Shown here: positions 1 through 12,860 of the stretch, one piece after another
Numbering within the stretch: the stretch's first letter is position 1
Layout of the letters: each line of letters begins with the position of its first letter
NCBI RefSeq assembly: GCF_902686445.1
Contig: NC_062223.1
Location: 37,728,998-37,792,997, forward strand
Origin: Sciurus carolinensis
Taxonomy: Eukaryota; Chordata; Mammalia; Rodentia; Sciuridae
Reading direction: 5' to 3'
Length of the DNA: 64,000 nucleotides
Notes under the pieces: generated by a model
The model's input: the letters and a program-made list of their open reading frames with translations, nothing else
Databases searched by the model: none
What the model was told of the DNA's origin: nothing
Made by a program: the position numbers and the translations under genes

Positions 1-2907
1 TGTCATTAAGATCACAGACTGTATTTTCAGACCGTGTTCAGATTGCAGTTTTGTCCCTTCCTAAGCATATAATTGGGCAATTAACTTTCCTGCACTGAAG
101 TCTCCTTATTCAAAAAATAAGTATATGAGAAGTAATGGGAAATTTGATTTGTTGTGAAGATTAAATCAGTACACAAATCTTTTCAAATTATGACTGGTTA
201 CACTGATGTAATTTCTGTTGCTAGTTGTTGTAAATAATGATAATATTACTATATAATTATCAGATTTAAGTGTTCTATGCAGTTTTTTCAAATTACCTAA
301 AAATTTACTATTTGCCCCTGGCAGTGCTTTTTGAACTAACAAAGCTTATTCCATTTTTTCCAGTGATTATGTAGGCAATTTCTGAAATAATTTTTGAGCC
401 CCTATTATTTTTAAACAATAAGAAATGTGTTATTTCCATAGTGTTTTTAAGAAATAGCATGCTGTTGGACATTTTTGGTTGATTCTTTCAAATTTGAGTG
501 GGGTAAGATTTCTAGTAATTCAAATATTCTTAAATCCCTCCCCTTTGGGCTTAAACAATAAAAAAATATATTTTGACCATTAAACTTCTTTTCCCAACCT
601 ATAGATAGCTTGTCTTACAAACTTAACATTATTATCGATAAATTAATTTTCATAATAAAGGGAAAACTTTATTCAGTTTTACTCCTTGCAGACATTATTG
701 TGGATTTAAAAGTTCTTTAAAACAATAAAAATAATGAAACATGTCAAATTTTGTTTTCAATAATCAAATTAACATATACTAGAATAAAACCCAAGTCTAT
801 AGCACTCAAGGCATATATTAAAGAAGTAAAATTTTGCACTATATTGCCCCAATTTGATACCTCTGTAAACACAAACTCTAAACATGCTTAGGCATTTAGA
901 GCAGTGCAGTGTAGCAAGAAAAATATACATTTATAAAAATTAGATGGAAAATAATGCAAAGGGTATTTAGACACCAAAAGGAAGGAAGCCAAAGTTTTTC
1001 TACCTGAAGTAAAACTTTAGGTTTTGCATAGGCTTTTCCCCATGAACTGATTCCCAACATTCTGTTTCAGTATTGCAACAAACAAGGAACTAGCTAGTTT
1101 AATATTCAAGAGTTCTTACTAAAGAGTTCCATTCTCCATTTCAGAGGAAACAGAAGAGCATCTAGCAGGCGGACACCATCTTTCTTCATGGGGCTGCTTT
1201 AACGTTCCCTCTTTCACCCCGACACCTGGATCTCGGCACATGGACTTTGGGAATTTTAATCATGTTTCATATACAAAAGACAACTGCTTGTCTGTTAACT
1301 CACTGATAAATCTTTCCATCATAACCTAGCTTGTCTTTCAGTTTTCAAACTTTTGCACACAAACTATATCTTTTTGTCAGTGCTTCTGATGGTGATTAAA
1401 AATTATATAGAAATCAGAGTAAAATTGGATCTACAGAGGAGGAACAGCCTACATGTAAAGTATTATTCATTTTTAGCAGTCCTGTCCCTTGTTCATTATT
1501 TGGTCTATATTTATCACAAGCAACACTTCTTGAACTCCCAAGGCATAAAAACAGGTGGTAGAAATTTATCCAAGAGAATTTCATCATTTATGAAATGTGC
1601 AAGATGCAGGCAAAGTACTTATGATGGAAAACACTTCTGAAGACTTTCAAGTTTATTGTCAACACCACACCATGCTTTCGTAGACCAAGTGACTTTGCTT
1701 TGTGACTCAAAATTAGCCACTACATTTTATTGTCAAATACTAGCATGTTCGTGTAGCAGGAAGCTCTAATATAGGTGGGGAATGATATTTAAATTGTTAT
1801 TATCTGGAAAAGGAAAAAATGAAAGGGTTCACAGTTTTTCATCAGTTGGGTCCTGAGTGAAAAAATGCAGCTCATGTTGTGTGTCATTTTCCCTAAGAAT
1901 CAAGGCCTCTGATTAAATAACTTGGACCTTTGGTTTCCTGCAATTCTAAGGATTATCAAGAGAACCATTGTGTCATAGTCTTATTACACTCATTGGAGCT
2001 ATAATTAACCTCTGGAAAGAAACAAATTTTTAAAAAAAAATTTATTATGGTTAATTTTCACAGGATGTCTTAGAAATCTTACAGGAGGCATTAGTAGTCT
2101 ACCTATTTATAATTAACAGATTGCAAAACCTAATGCATTTTCCTAAAAGGCACTATTTAAATGAAAAGTTTTGTTGATGTGGGACTTAAATACTTAGGAT
2201 TCAATCCCTATAAGATGTGTCATTTTACAAAGATTTTTTTTTTTTTAGGACAATACACTTCCCCTGAAGAGATATTCTGGTATTGCTCCTGTTTGAAATG
2301 GTCAGAAGGAAAAAATCTCCTTGACTTCCTTTGGCCAAGGGATCATGTGCATGTGAGGACACTGGTTGAATTCTTACATAGGAAATTAAGTAATCATGCA
2401 GATACAACAGGAAAGGTTAGTTATTTAAGAGTTGGAGTCAAGCTTCCAATGCAATTATGTCTAGAATTTTGTGTTCACCTTCGTCAATCAAATTTGATAG
2501 AGTTACTGAAATTTGCACCCAGGAATTAGGTAATTATCATATAATCAATTATACTTGAGCAAATATAGGTAATATGTTGTTATCATCTATCTAGAACTAT
2601 AAGAAAATAAAATCATATTTTGCAATAATTTTATTTTCAAATAGTTACTTCAAATGAAAAATTACTGGACAAAAAATATTAATGAAATAGATTTTCTCCA
2701 TGTGTCTAATCTTTTGAAATCTAGTTTTGTAGTATTCTTTCTGACAATCTTGTTTCATCCCTCCACAGAATAGACACTACCATGGCAAGCAACCACCTCT
2801 CTCTTTAACTTTAGTCATCAGATCTGGCCATTTTCTTTAGCTTTGTTTTTAATCCCTTCCATTATCTAATGTGGACCAATCCTTCAACTTATTAAAAATT
2901 TTAGGTC
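1..2907. other. AT-rich unique sequence, no gene recognised
   Basis: I see no repeat family or coding gene here. The longest open frame (2161-2529, 122 codons) matches no family I know. It overlaps a 14-T tract and an exon-like interval (2249-2415) discussed in the findings. A-rich and T-rich runs occur near 2029 and 2234. Confidence 0.6.
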
Positions 2908-3102
2908 CTTCTGGACACAGTTGCCCATGCTTGTAATCCAAGCCACTCAGGAAACTGAGGCAGGAGGATAGAAAATTAGAGGTCAGACTTGACAACTTAG
3001 TGAGACCCTGATTCAAAATAAAACAAAGAGGACAGGGAATGTGGCCTAATCGTAGAATGCTTGCCTAGTATGTATGAATTTCTGGGTTCAATTCCCAGCA
3101 CA
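2908..3102 (+). repeat. B1-ID composite SINE (squirrel type)
   Basis: The left part reads as a 7SL-derived B1 head (cttgtaatccaagccactca, then gaggcaggagga). It continues through gacaacttagtgagaccctg and an A-rich linker. The right part is ID-like and tRNA-derived, with box-like gggttcaattcccagca near 3083-3099. Gene order B1 then ID on the plus strand gives the orientation. The copy is moderately diverged. Its 3' tail has become an ATC microsatellite. Confidence 0.9.
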
Positions 3103-3126
3103 ATCATCATCATCATCATCATCATC
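3103..3126. repeat. (ATC)8 microsatellite at SINE tail
   Basis: Eight perfect ATC units directly follow the ID half of the SINE. This is the usual origin of such repeats, by expansion of a SINE tail. Confidence 0.95.
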
Positions 3127-3630
3127 CTCAATAAGAATAAAAGAACAAATACTTCAGTGCATAGATAACACTTTAGGTCTGTACTTGATCTAAAGTAGCT
3201 GCTTCCCCTGTTTCCTAATGCTGCTACATATTGTAACTCTTTGTACACATGGATCTGTGTCCCCCAAATCTAGAGAATATCTGGCCTATATTTTTCATTA
3301 CCTTGGAGGAAATTTCACTCAATCAATGTTGAATGAAAAGACTTTTAAGCATATTATATAGTTTAGTTATTTCACCTTGACAAAGTGTTTGTGTACTTTC
3401 TACTTTAACACTGAGTAGGCAAGGGGTGAGATTTTTCTGATTTGAAACATGATCTGAGAAGTGGCAGCTACATTTTAGAAATTTATTTCAAGTATAGAGG
3501 AGTAGAGTAACCTCATTTAAAAAATCTTATTGACTTAGGAAGTCAATTCAAAGGAAGGAGGAAGATGAAAGACATGTTTAAGAAGTTTTTGAAGTTAAAT
3601 TATGGCCTTGCATTTTTATTAAACCAAACA
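3127..3630. other. Unique sequence
   Basis: No gene or repeat family is recognised. The stretch is AT-rich and has stops in all frames. Confidence 0.5.
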
Positions 3631-3653
3631 AACACACACACACACACACATAT

Positions 3654-3692
<39 letters not shown>
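3631..3692. repeat. Interrupted (CA)n microsatellite
   Basis: CA dinucleotides run from 3631 to 3650, are broken by tatg, then resume to 3692. The run lies immediately upstream of a SINE. Confidence 0.97.
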
Positions 3693-3695
<3 letters not shown>

Positions 3696-3696
<1 letters not shown>

Positions 3697-3892
3697 AGCA
3701 GGTATGGTGGTGCATCCCTATAATGCCAGCAACTTTGGAGGCTGAGGCAGGAGGATCGTAAGTTCAAGGCTAGACTCAAGCAACTCAGTGAGGCCCTAAA
3801 CAACTTAGTGAAATTGTTGCAAAATAAAAAATAAAAAATGTGTTGGGAATGTGGGTCAGTGGAAAAGCACCTCTAGGTTCAATCCCCAATAA
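3696..3892 (+). repeat. B1-ID composite SINE
   Basis: The B1 head (ggtatggtggtgcatcccta) is followed by ggctgaggcaggaggatcg, a repeated caactcagtgaggccct motif, an A-rich linker, and an ID half ending aggttcaatccccaataac. An A-rich tail with an AAAC pattern follows to about 3930. The sequence is fairly close to the squirrel composite consensus I remember. Confidence 0.93.
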
Positions 3893-5088
3893 CAAAAATT
3901 AAAACAAAACAAACAAACAGCAGCAGCAACAAAAACCCACAGAGACATGCTCAAAGCTGTTGTTATTGATGTGTAATAAGCATATACATTTTTGGATAGC
4001 ACAGAATAGTAATCATTGAAGATGAACTCAACTGATTGTTGACTCAAACCATAACTAAAAGAAAACAACATTGCAGTTGTAACAAAAAATTTGAAGTTTT
4101 TAGACTCCTCACTGAATCTAAATCATTTATAGTAACAGATGGTAAGTAATAAAAGACTATGGTCTAAGATTTCAAACTTGCTTTTACTTTCTTAGCCATG
4201 AATCCACTAACCTATGAACTTATGATTTGCATTGTTTAAGAAATATTAGTTCCCTTCAGATTAATTTTTTAAATACTAAATAGGTATTTTATATTCATAG
4301 TATTCCAGGAAGAATTTCAAGAGGGAAACATTGTAATTTTACAAATTATTTTCTTAACAATGTTAGAGTAGTGCCCACTGAAGGCAAATGAAATGGACCT
4401 TAGAGGTCATGAAACCAAAATAGGAGACAAAATTACCATTTTGCTCATTAATTTAGCAACAGCAGAAATTCACTTAAGCCAACTACTAATAAATATGGTA
4501 TCTGGGGAAGTTTTGCTTATGTTGGACAATGATAGTGCCTTTATTGCACGAAAATGTTGAGCATCAAAACAACTATTGCAATATTAAGGTTTCATGATGA
4601 TACACAAGACTGCAAGTCTTACAGCTCCAAAGTGTGTCCAGCTGACCCACCACATCAGAGGTGAGAGGAACTTTATAAGGAAGAAAGGGAGAGAAAAGAA
4701 TGATTATTTACTTAATTAAAGTTGACTACTTACCCAGCTGGTTTGACTGTGCTTGGGTAAAGGAAGACCAACACCCTTCAGAGGAGTGCTCTTGAACAAG
4801 CAGACAATAACAGAATGCAGGTTCAAAGGAATCTCTGCTGTTGAGTGCCAGTGTGAACTTCTGTATGTTATGTAAGTTCTATAATTAATTTCTTTATTTG
4901 CAAAATTGAAAAAGGACAACCTGTTTCATTAAGTTGTAAGGAATAAAAACGATAGCATATGTAAGATGCAGTGCTTTGTATGTTAGAAGATAATGAAACA
5001 AAAAGTAATTTCTTTTCCAGGAGAAGGGTTCTAGAAATTGGATTGGTTGCTTTGAAGCAGGAGTTCTTAACCATTTGCCCAATACCCA

Positions 5089-5092
<4 letters not shown>
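3893..5092. other. Unique sequence
   Basis: After the SINE tail and a short cagcagcagcaac run, no repeat family or gene is recognised. Small open frames between 4716 and 5089 are unlike any known protein and overlap one another on one strand. Confidence 0.5.
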
Positions 5093-5128
<36 letters not shown>

Positions 5129-5246
5129 AGACAGGGTCTCCCTAAATTTCTCAGGGCCTTGCTAAATTGTTGAGGTTGGCTTCATACTCCTGCCTCAGCC
5201 TCCTGAGTCCTCTGGGATTACAGGCAAGCACCACTGCACCCAGATG
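5093..5246 (-). repeat. B1-like SINE with 35-bp poly-T
   Basis: An uninterrupted T run (5093-5127) leads into gagacagggtctccct and ctcctgcctcagcctcctga. Then come tctgggattacaggcaagca and the end of the B1 head near 5245. This is a B1 monomer read from its A tail, so the element lies on the minus strand. No ID half is present. The long pure tail suggests a relatively recent insertion or tail expansion. Confidence 0.93.
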
Positions 5247-8200
5247 GTTGTTTGATTTCTTGTGCCGTCTCTGTAATCATCCTTCCTTTGAAATCCCTGT
5301 GTAATACAAAGGAACTTTAGCACAATTATTTAAGAAAAAAAAAATCTGGTGTGAATTCATGCTCAACTAGTTCCAATCCCTGTTTGCAGAGTTTGCTTGT
5401 TTGTTTGTTGTTTAAGCATACATTTAAATTATATGCCTCTAATCAAATCTTTGCAAATGGCCAAATTGACTTCTGCATCAACATGACATGTTGAACATGT
5501 GCTTCTGCCTCTTTTTCATTCATACTGAAATGACAATATGACAATAAATGGGAATGAGTTGACAGTGATCAGCAGGAGAGAATGTCTCATTAGTCGTGCA
5601 GAGACTTTGAAGAATTCTGTGAGGAAGAAAGGAGCCAGGATCACATTGATGGTTAAACCAGAACAAAGTCATTGTGCATGTATAATAGAGAAAGTCGCTG
5701 GAAAAGTAAGACCAATTCTTTCCCACAGGATGCAGAGAGGATTTCCACTATGTGTCAGCAAATATAAAGGATAGGAGGAGGCAATGGGGCAGACACTTGG
5801 GTATTTAATGAAGTGACTGTCTACTCAACAGTAGGAATACTAAAATCTTCCTCCCTCCCTGGTCCCCTCTTTTCCCCTTCTTGTCCCTATTCAGCAATAG
5901 AAAGAACAATGAATGGCTGAGGATTTTATGATCACTGGGTAACATTTCAATTTCTCTAGATAAATTCGGTAATGTAGAAGGGTAGGGATGGTTGGCACCT
6001 GACAGAGGGTAGCACAAGAGAGACTGACTCATGAAAGGGAAGATGCCAAGGCTCTTTAACTCCAAGCAAGAATAATTATTTGGGCATGGGTCTCATGAGT
6101 GTCTCAAATTATTTGTCTGCTTTTCTGTAAAAGAAATTTGAAAATATCCAAATTTCTGTTTAAGAGAAACATGGATGGTGCCATTTCAATTCAATGGAGA
6201 ACCAAGGACCATGACTTAGAGCTGATTCTGCAATACAAGTGAACTGATTTTGGCTTAAGTAATTTGCTTCTCATAGATGGTTTTTGGGAAATGTCAAATA
6301 ACTTCTGAGAACTTGTTCTGTAGTTATATTCCCATAGCAAACATGTTGTGTCTTTGACCTGTGTGCTTATTTGGTGTGGCTTAAATAAGGCTAATGACAA
6401 TTATGGGATAGGAGAAGTAAACTATCTCCAAAATTTTCCTTGTTCATCCTTGTTAGCTACAAAAATGGTACCTGGTAGGAAACCTTTACTATACTTTCAC
6501 AAAATTTTACAATTGGGGCCATTTCTCCTGTTCAGGGCAGGATTTTATTAGGTATGCTCTTTTGCTACTTAACAATCAAAAAATCTGAGGCATATGATAA
6601 ATAGTTGTTTCTCATTTATACATGTGTACAGTTGCTGGTGCAGCCTGATTGAGGTTTAGGGTCTTCAAGCATCAGTTACCGTGGGTGGTTCTGAACTTCA
6701 AGTCTCATTATGGAGCCCAAAGACAATGGCTACTTGGAGTGTCTTCATCTCTTGGTTTAAGACAATAGCACAGATGGGAAAGTCCAACCTCAAAAGTACT
6801 TCCAGCATCTGCTCAAAGTCATATCCACTAACATGCCATTGACCAAAGGAAACCATAAGATCAAACTGTAACTTAAAGGGTGGGGAAGTTTATCCTGCAC
6901 ACCAAGAGACCACGACAAAAGTGCAAAACAATGTATTTTAAAAATGTATTAGAAAAAATGTATAAAGAAAACACCAAAATAAGGAAAATTTTGGACAAGT
7001 AATTTGATTTAATGAAGAGAAGAAGATCAAAACTTACAGGTAAAAAAAATGCCACCTTTCAGAACCAATTAATTTGGTTATTCATTCTTCATGTAAGTCC
7101 ATATCCGGAGGGTAAACAATCATTTTGAGAAAAATTAATAGGAAGGAAGAAAGGACACCATCTTCCATATGTATTTTCGGAGAGAGTTCATTGGATTAAA
7201 AAAAAAAAAAGCAAACTGAAGTTCCTGATTTCCAGTGAGTGTTCATTTCTTCTTAGGTTTTGCTCCACCAATATCAATTGGTGCAATTGATTGATTGATA
7301 TACAATTGGATAGTAATGAATGATGAAAAGATTTGTTCACATTAGGAAGGATTGAGGTGAAATTTGCATTGTCCTGGAAGGGTGAATTTATTTTGGGCAG
7401 AACCTGGTAAATCACTTGGGATTAAACAGCAAATATCTGAGTAGATTTGTTTTTTTCCAAAGACAAATAAAACTTGGTTGCCCTTATTTCTTCTGAGAAG
7501 ACAGCACTTTTCCCCACACTCCCAATATTCTGTGGATAGAATCTTAGAATCTGCAGTGCAGCTGCCATGAGTTTTTAATCTCTAGTGAGTTTTCATCTCA
7601 GGTACAAATTGGTTGATGGTATCTGTGTCTGTGGTGCAAATTCGTTTTAAAAGTTGAACAGTAACAAGAAAAAAATTTCACTTGCATCTTATTAAAGGAG
7701 GAAGTGGGTTTTATCAATTGTTTTTCTAGTCAACCATAACCGAGTGATGTTAGAGATATCAATAAATGTCTCTAATCACACTCTTTAGTAATATCACTTA
7801 ACGTGAGAGTCAAATTAACTGCTAAATAATTTATGGTAGCTGGAATCTATTTAAAATCTTTTGAAAGCTATAAGACTAGAAGTTTTAAAGTTTAAGAATA
7901 CACTGTAACTACGGGAACATGTTAGGCTTAAATTAGCACAGTTTTTGTAATTAGTCATAAATCTTACCTGACACTGGTGGTATTCATCCTGATATTCATT
8001 CTTAGGCACCATCTCTTATCTTACCCAGACAGAAATATGTTAATTAGCATAAGAACATAGATTGCATAACTGTACGATAATTACAAAATTATAGCTGATT
8101 TCTCTAAATTCTAAATTTACACATATAATATTATTGCAATTAATGGGCAAACCCTTATCATTTTCAAGCTTGTCAGTTATTTTAAGATTTTTTTTTTTCT

Positions 8201-8348
8201 GAAAGTTGAAGGTTAATTCCTTTTTTAAAAGAAAAAAAAAAAATCAAGATTTTTTTCAGTCCTGTCTCTGATTCTGGGATTACCAGGCCAGACCGGCCCA
8301 TGCAGACTTAGTCACTATCCCACCTATCTGGGTTTCAGATACCCCAGG
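5247..8348. other. Unique sequence
   Basis: This is about 3.1 kb with no recognised gene or repeat family. A poly-A run lies at 7198-7210, with T and A runs near 8191-8241. An imperfect inverted repeat at 7744-7778 could form a short hairpin. None of the small open frames here resembles a known protein. Confidence 0.5.
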
Positions 8349-8690
8349 TTAAGTGAAATAAGCCATTCCCCCCAAATCAAAAGCCAAATGTTTTCTCTGA
8401 TATGCAGATGCTAATTTACAATGGGGAGGGGAGCTAAGGAAAGAGAGTTACTGTAGACTAGCTAGAAGGAAGTGAAGGAAGTGGGAGGGGTATACGGGTG
8501 GGTAGGAGGAATAGTAGAATGAATCAGACATTACCCAGTGTACATATATAACTATATAACTGGTGGGATTCTCCATCGTTTACAACCAGTAGAATGAGAA
8601 ATTAAACTCCATTATATATGATGTCTCAAAATGCATTCTACTATCATGTATTACTAATTAAAACAAATAAAAAATAAAACAAAATCAAAC
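8349..8690 (+). mobile_element. L1 3'UTR fragment
   Basis: The copy starts at aagtgaaataagcc, continues with gttttctctgatatgcagat and a G-rich purine stretch (ggaagtgggaggggtat). It ends in ttactaattaaaacaaataa and an A-rich tail. It matches the squirrel-type L1 3'UTR seen younger elsewhere in this window, but is clearly diverged. The 5' part is missing, as in most L1 copies. Confidence 0.8.
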
Positions 8691-10157
8691 AGGCAAATTT
8701 CCTTTCTCCCTCTCTTCTTTCCTCTGTGCTTTCTCCCTCACTTCTAATATGTAAAATTCTAAAAAATAATTAAAAAAAAAAAAAAACCTCACATCTGAAA
8801 ACCATACACTGTTCCATTCCCTCTTTAACCTAGGGATCCATGCTGTTTGAAACACTGTTTGGGGTCTTTACTTAAGGTATATTCTCTCTTACTGTTGCAT
8901 AGAATAGACTGCAACATGAACTAATAGAGACTGAATCTTTCAAATTAATACTCTTTATTTAAAATCAAAGCATATATGTCTATAAAAAATAATCTATAAG
9001 CAATCAAAACAGGTATAAGGGACAGGGAAAATAGGGGGAATTGTGGGACATCCATAGATTATTTCACACATGAAAAATACTTAAAATGGTGTGTAAAATG
9101 TTAATGTTACTGTTATTTGCTTGATTGATTATAGTAGAAAAATAAGATCCAAGTCATTTTATGACAACCTCAAATTGACTTGTTTCTTGCTTCTCCAGAT
9201 TCTTTCGTAATCCATTATCACAATGGAACACCACAGAAACTTGATGAGAGAAGTAGAGCAGACTTTTATTAGAGAAGGCATGTGTATTCTTGGTTTCTTG
9301 ACCCATTTTATAACAGGGTTCAAATCGTCCTCATTCTCTAGGGTAAACTGGAGAAGTTATTAGTGACCTCCTGCAGCTGCCTCACAAGCTGGTGAGAGGT
9401 GAAGATGCATCACCCCTTCTAAATGCAGTGAGAGAAGAAGGTAGAGGCTGTGAGCAATTAAATCCCAGGATAAGGAAGTGTCAAATAAACAGTGCATAGA
9501 GTTTCTCCTCAGTGAACATGGATATGATTAGGTTTCTCTTTAGCTAATTCAAATTCATTAAAACCTTCTTTTCTGAACTAAAATTTGGCTCAAAATGAAT
9601 CCTTTGACAATGTAACTCATTTCTTTTAAATAACATTATTTGCCCAACAGATATTGCATTCAAAAGTGAAAGTTTACTTGAATGGCATTTACAAGAATGT
9701 TGCTTTCATTACTTTTTACAAGATATTTGTTGCCTTATCTTGCAGAAATGTATTTAAAAATGGAATTATAAGACATATGAAAATATACCTTATTACTTGA
9801 AATTAGAACATTTTCTGGACTAAAATTAATTTCCCTGACTTAAATATTTATAGTCTTTATTAGTCTTAGACCACTGGGATTCTCCAACCTCAAATATTCC
9901 CTCAACGTGATATTAAAGAGGCATACACTAAATAATACATATCCTTTCACATGAATTTCCAAAAGTGTTGAAACCAAGAGTTGTCATTTTCAATAAACAA
10001 TAGCATTTGCAGAAGAGTTACATTTAAAAAATAAAAATAAGGCAAAGCTCATTTATACAAATAAGATTCTTGAACTTTGGAAATTCACATATGTTTAAAC
10101 AGACATTTACTTTTTTGTGTGTTAGAGCATATTATTCAAATTTTGATGGGATGTAAG
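8691..10157. other. Unique sequence
   Basis: A pyrimidine-rich stretch (8698-8745) and a poly-A run near 8772 follow the L1 tail. The rest to 10157 shows no gene or repeat family that I recognise. Confidence 0.5.
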
Positions 10158-10168
10158 TAATGTTCATT

Positions 10169-10383
10169 TTTTTTTTTTTGGTGTGGGGGGGTACTGGTGC
10201 TTGAAATCAGGGGCACTGGACCACTGAGCCAAATCCCCAGTCCTATTTTATATTTTATTTAGAGAAAAGGTCTCACTGAGTTGCTTAGTACCTTGCTTTT
10301 GCTGAGGCTGGCTTTGAACTCATGAACTTCCTGTCTTAGCGTCCTGAGCTTCTGGGATTATGGGTTGTGCCACCATGCTTGGC
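10169..10383 (-). repeat. ID-B1 composite SINE with target-site duplication
   Basis: Read on the plus strand it runs poly-T, reverse ID (gagccaaatccccagtccta), linker, then reverse B1 (gaggctggctttgaactcat, gcttctgggattatggg). An identical aatgttcatt occurs at 10159-10168 and 10384-10393. It is the target-site duplication and fixes the insertion boundaries. Confidence 0.95.
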
Positions 10384-10393
10384 AATGTTCATT

Positions 10394-12812
10394 ATTAATA
10401 ATAGTATTTTTAAGGGATGCTAATTAATCAATATCCCTATTTATTACTTTAAACGAGTATATGTCATTTATTTGAGGATAATGTTCTTCATTATAATAAA
10501 AATGCTATGTTTATGTCTAAAAATACTTTCTGGAAAAGCAAACCAGTGACCTAGAACAGCTAAATGAAATATGTACAAACATTTATTATGTATACAATGT
10601 ATATAATCTTTGCCATAATGACCACAGCACTGACATTGTATTTGTTCACATCTAATAAATAAAAATAATAATCCCCTAATTTTATACAAAGGTTCTAATA
10701 ATAATCTTTATAATCAGAATCACAAGTAACAAAGATGTAACATGAATTAGCATTGCAATCAGTTATTGGTACAACTCAGACTTCTTGAACTAAGGTATGA
10801 ACCAAATACTGATTGAAATCAGACCCCCTAGAGGTTGGGAGAATTTATGTGAATAAAGTTGGAAAATTGAGATTCAACAGACTGTTTAGTCTTAGTCCTT
10901 TTTGTGCTGCTAACAAAGAGGCTGTCCTTACAAATATAGAGATTATGTTTCCATGAGGTGGGGCGTGGGCCAAGGAAGTGGGAGGTGATGTCTTCTTCAT
11001 TTTCATCCACCTGAAAATGAGAGCAGCCACAATAGAGCATGAAGCAGAAGTCAGAATAAATATAGTGACATATTAAAAGCTGCATCAGGGGCAGTTGTAA
11101 CTGTCCCAGTAATTCAGTCTTTAAAATGAGGGGCCTGACAAAAGGTTACTTGGTGTGGTAAAAGGTGTCTGAAAGAATATATGTCACAACATGATGAAGA
11201 GGAATAAAGTCACTATAAATGAGGCAAATTGAGAAGCTGACGGAGAGAAAAGAAGGTTGGAGGCTGCTGTTTAGAAGCAAAATCAGCAATGCCCATTTTA
11301 AGAATGAAGAAAGAATGGTTAGGCATTCAGGCTTTGGGCAGGAAATTGAATGAAAGCAAAGGACTGTAAATCAATAATGCAATAAAGGGGGCAGAAAGCT
11401 AATGGTCCCTTTGTTTCAAATTGTAAATGGCAGCTTTGTACTCCACTGTAAACCTTAAGTGATGGCTTTGTTAATTACAGCACAGAAAGCCTGCCATTTC
11501 GCTTTTCTGATTACAAAAATCTCTACTTTACCAGGTCTTGACTTTATTTACTCTGCATTTATGTTCATTTAAGTAAAAACGAAGAGCTACCCCTGGCATG
11601 GAGAGAACAGGAATCTCAAGTCAAAATTTGTACCTAAGATGACCAGAATGCAAGTGAAGAGAAGGGAAAGATCTAAGAGACAAAATTAATGAACAGAAAT
11701 ATTTATCGGAGGAAGTAATAGAACAGGGTTTAATATATATTTTGCCATGTGGAAAAGTCTGATTCGTTAGATACCCTTTGTGTTTATGGGTGCAAGAAAC
11801 ATCATACCAACTCTGAAAATTCATCTTTAGGTTAGAGGTGAGAGTATGTTACTTGGTAATCCTAATGTTTCTGGAAATAGGCCCAGATGCCATCCCAAAA
11901 CTAAAATGAGAGCAAACAGAATATTATGCCTCAGGGACAGTCCTAACATGGATCCCTGGGATGTTTCCTGAACATCCCAGTTGATGGTCCATTGACTGCA
12001 TAATCAGTTGATGACCCTTTTTGTACCAATGGATATACTCTTCTGACTTTTATGCTTGTATATAATTTTTAATTTTGTATTTTTCCACTACATCTTTCAC
12101 TAATCCCTCTTCTCTTTTCTCACTCCCTTTTCATTCCATAGACCTCTTCACATCTGTGTAATTTTAGTGGCAATCTGCGTGTTCATTTGCCTTCCTTACA
12201 TTAAAAGAAAAAGTCTTCCATCGTTTTTCGTTTGCTAGCTCTCTGATCTCCTCAAGGGTTCTTATAGTCCATTACTTGTTAGAAGCACTCTGTGTGAGGG
12301 TCAATTTCCAAGAACAGTCTCTCAATGCCATGTATTATAACGGTGTTTAGGAGCAGGGCTTTGGTGATGACCCTCTATATGTAATTTATATATTTAAAGC
12401 AGGTCAAACAGAATCACTTACCCTCCTGTATGCCATTCATCATCCATGTGGCTCCATTCCCTTTCTTAGTAGATTCTTTTTTCATATTAACAAGCCCTCA
12501 TCCTCTGAAACTCTCCTGTTAGGAAATTGCTTTATGATAATCACATCACTGACCCTTCTCAAGATCTTTTCATCTTCCTGCTTCAATCCTGCCGTGTCAT
12601 CTCAGAAATTAGAAGAGAAAAATGGAATGTGGTGTGCAAAAATGAAGGCAACCATTGACCATGACATAATTCTGAATTTTCTTTTATTCCTGTGTACCTG
12701 GGTCCATAAAGCATTCTACAATACCATAAATATGTTCAAAGCAGTGAATATTTCAAGATGATAATACAAAAGGTATGTGGCATTAGAAGTTATAGAGGTG
12801 TGGAAAATAATT
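10394..12812. other. Unique sequence with a possible conserved block
   Basis: No repeat family is recognised over 2.4 kb. The sub-block 11380-11570 reads like conserved noncoding DNA: mixed composition, a gttaattacag motif and no simple runs. It is listed in the findings. The small open frames (10468-11085, 11621-11824) look like chance. Confidence 0.5.
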
Positions 12813-12825
12813 TACATATATATAT

Positions 12826-12860
<35 letters not shown>
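12813..12860. repeat. (AT)n microsatellite
   Basis: This is an almost pure AT tract of about 48 bp with minor interruptions (aaata, taata). It is self-complementary and can extrude a cruciform. Confidence 0.95.

Noticed and set aside
3103..3126. (ATC)8 considered as a short tandem array of biological function
   Set aside because: It is the expanded tail of the adjacent SINE.
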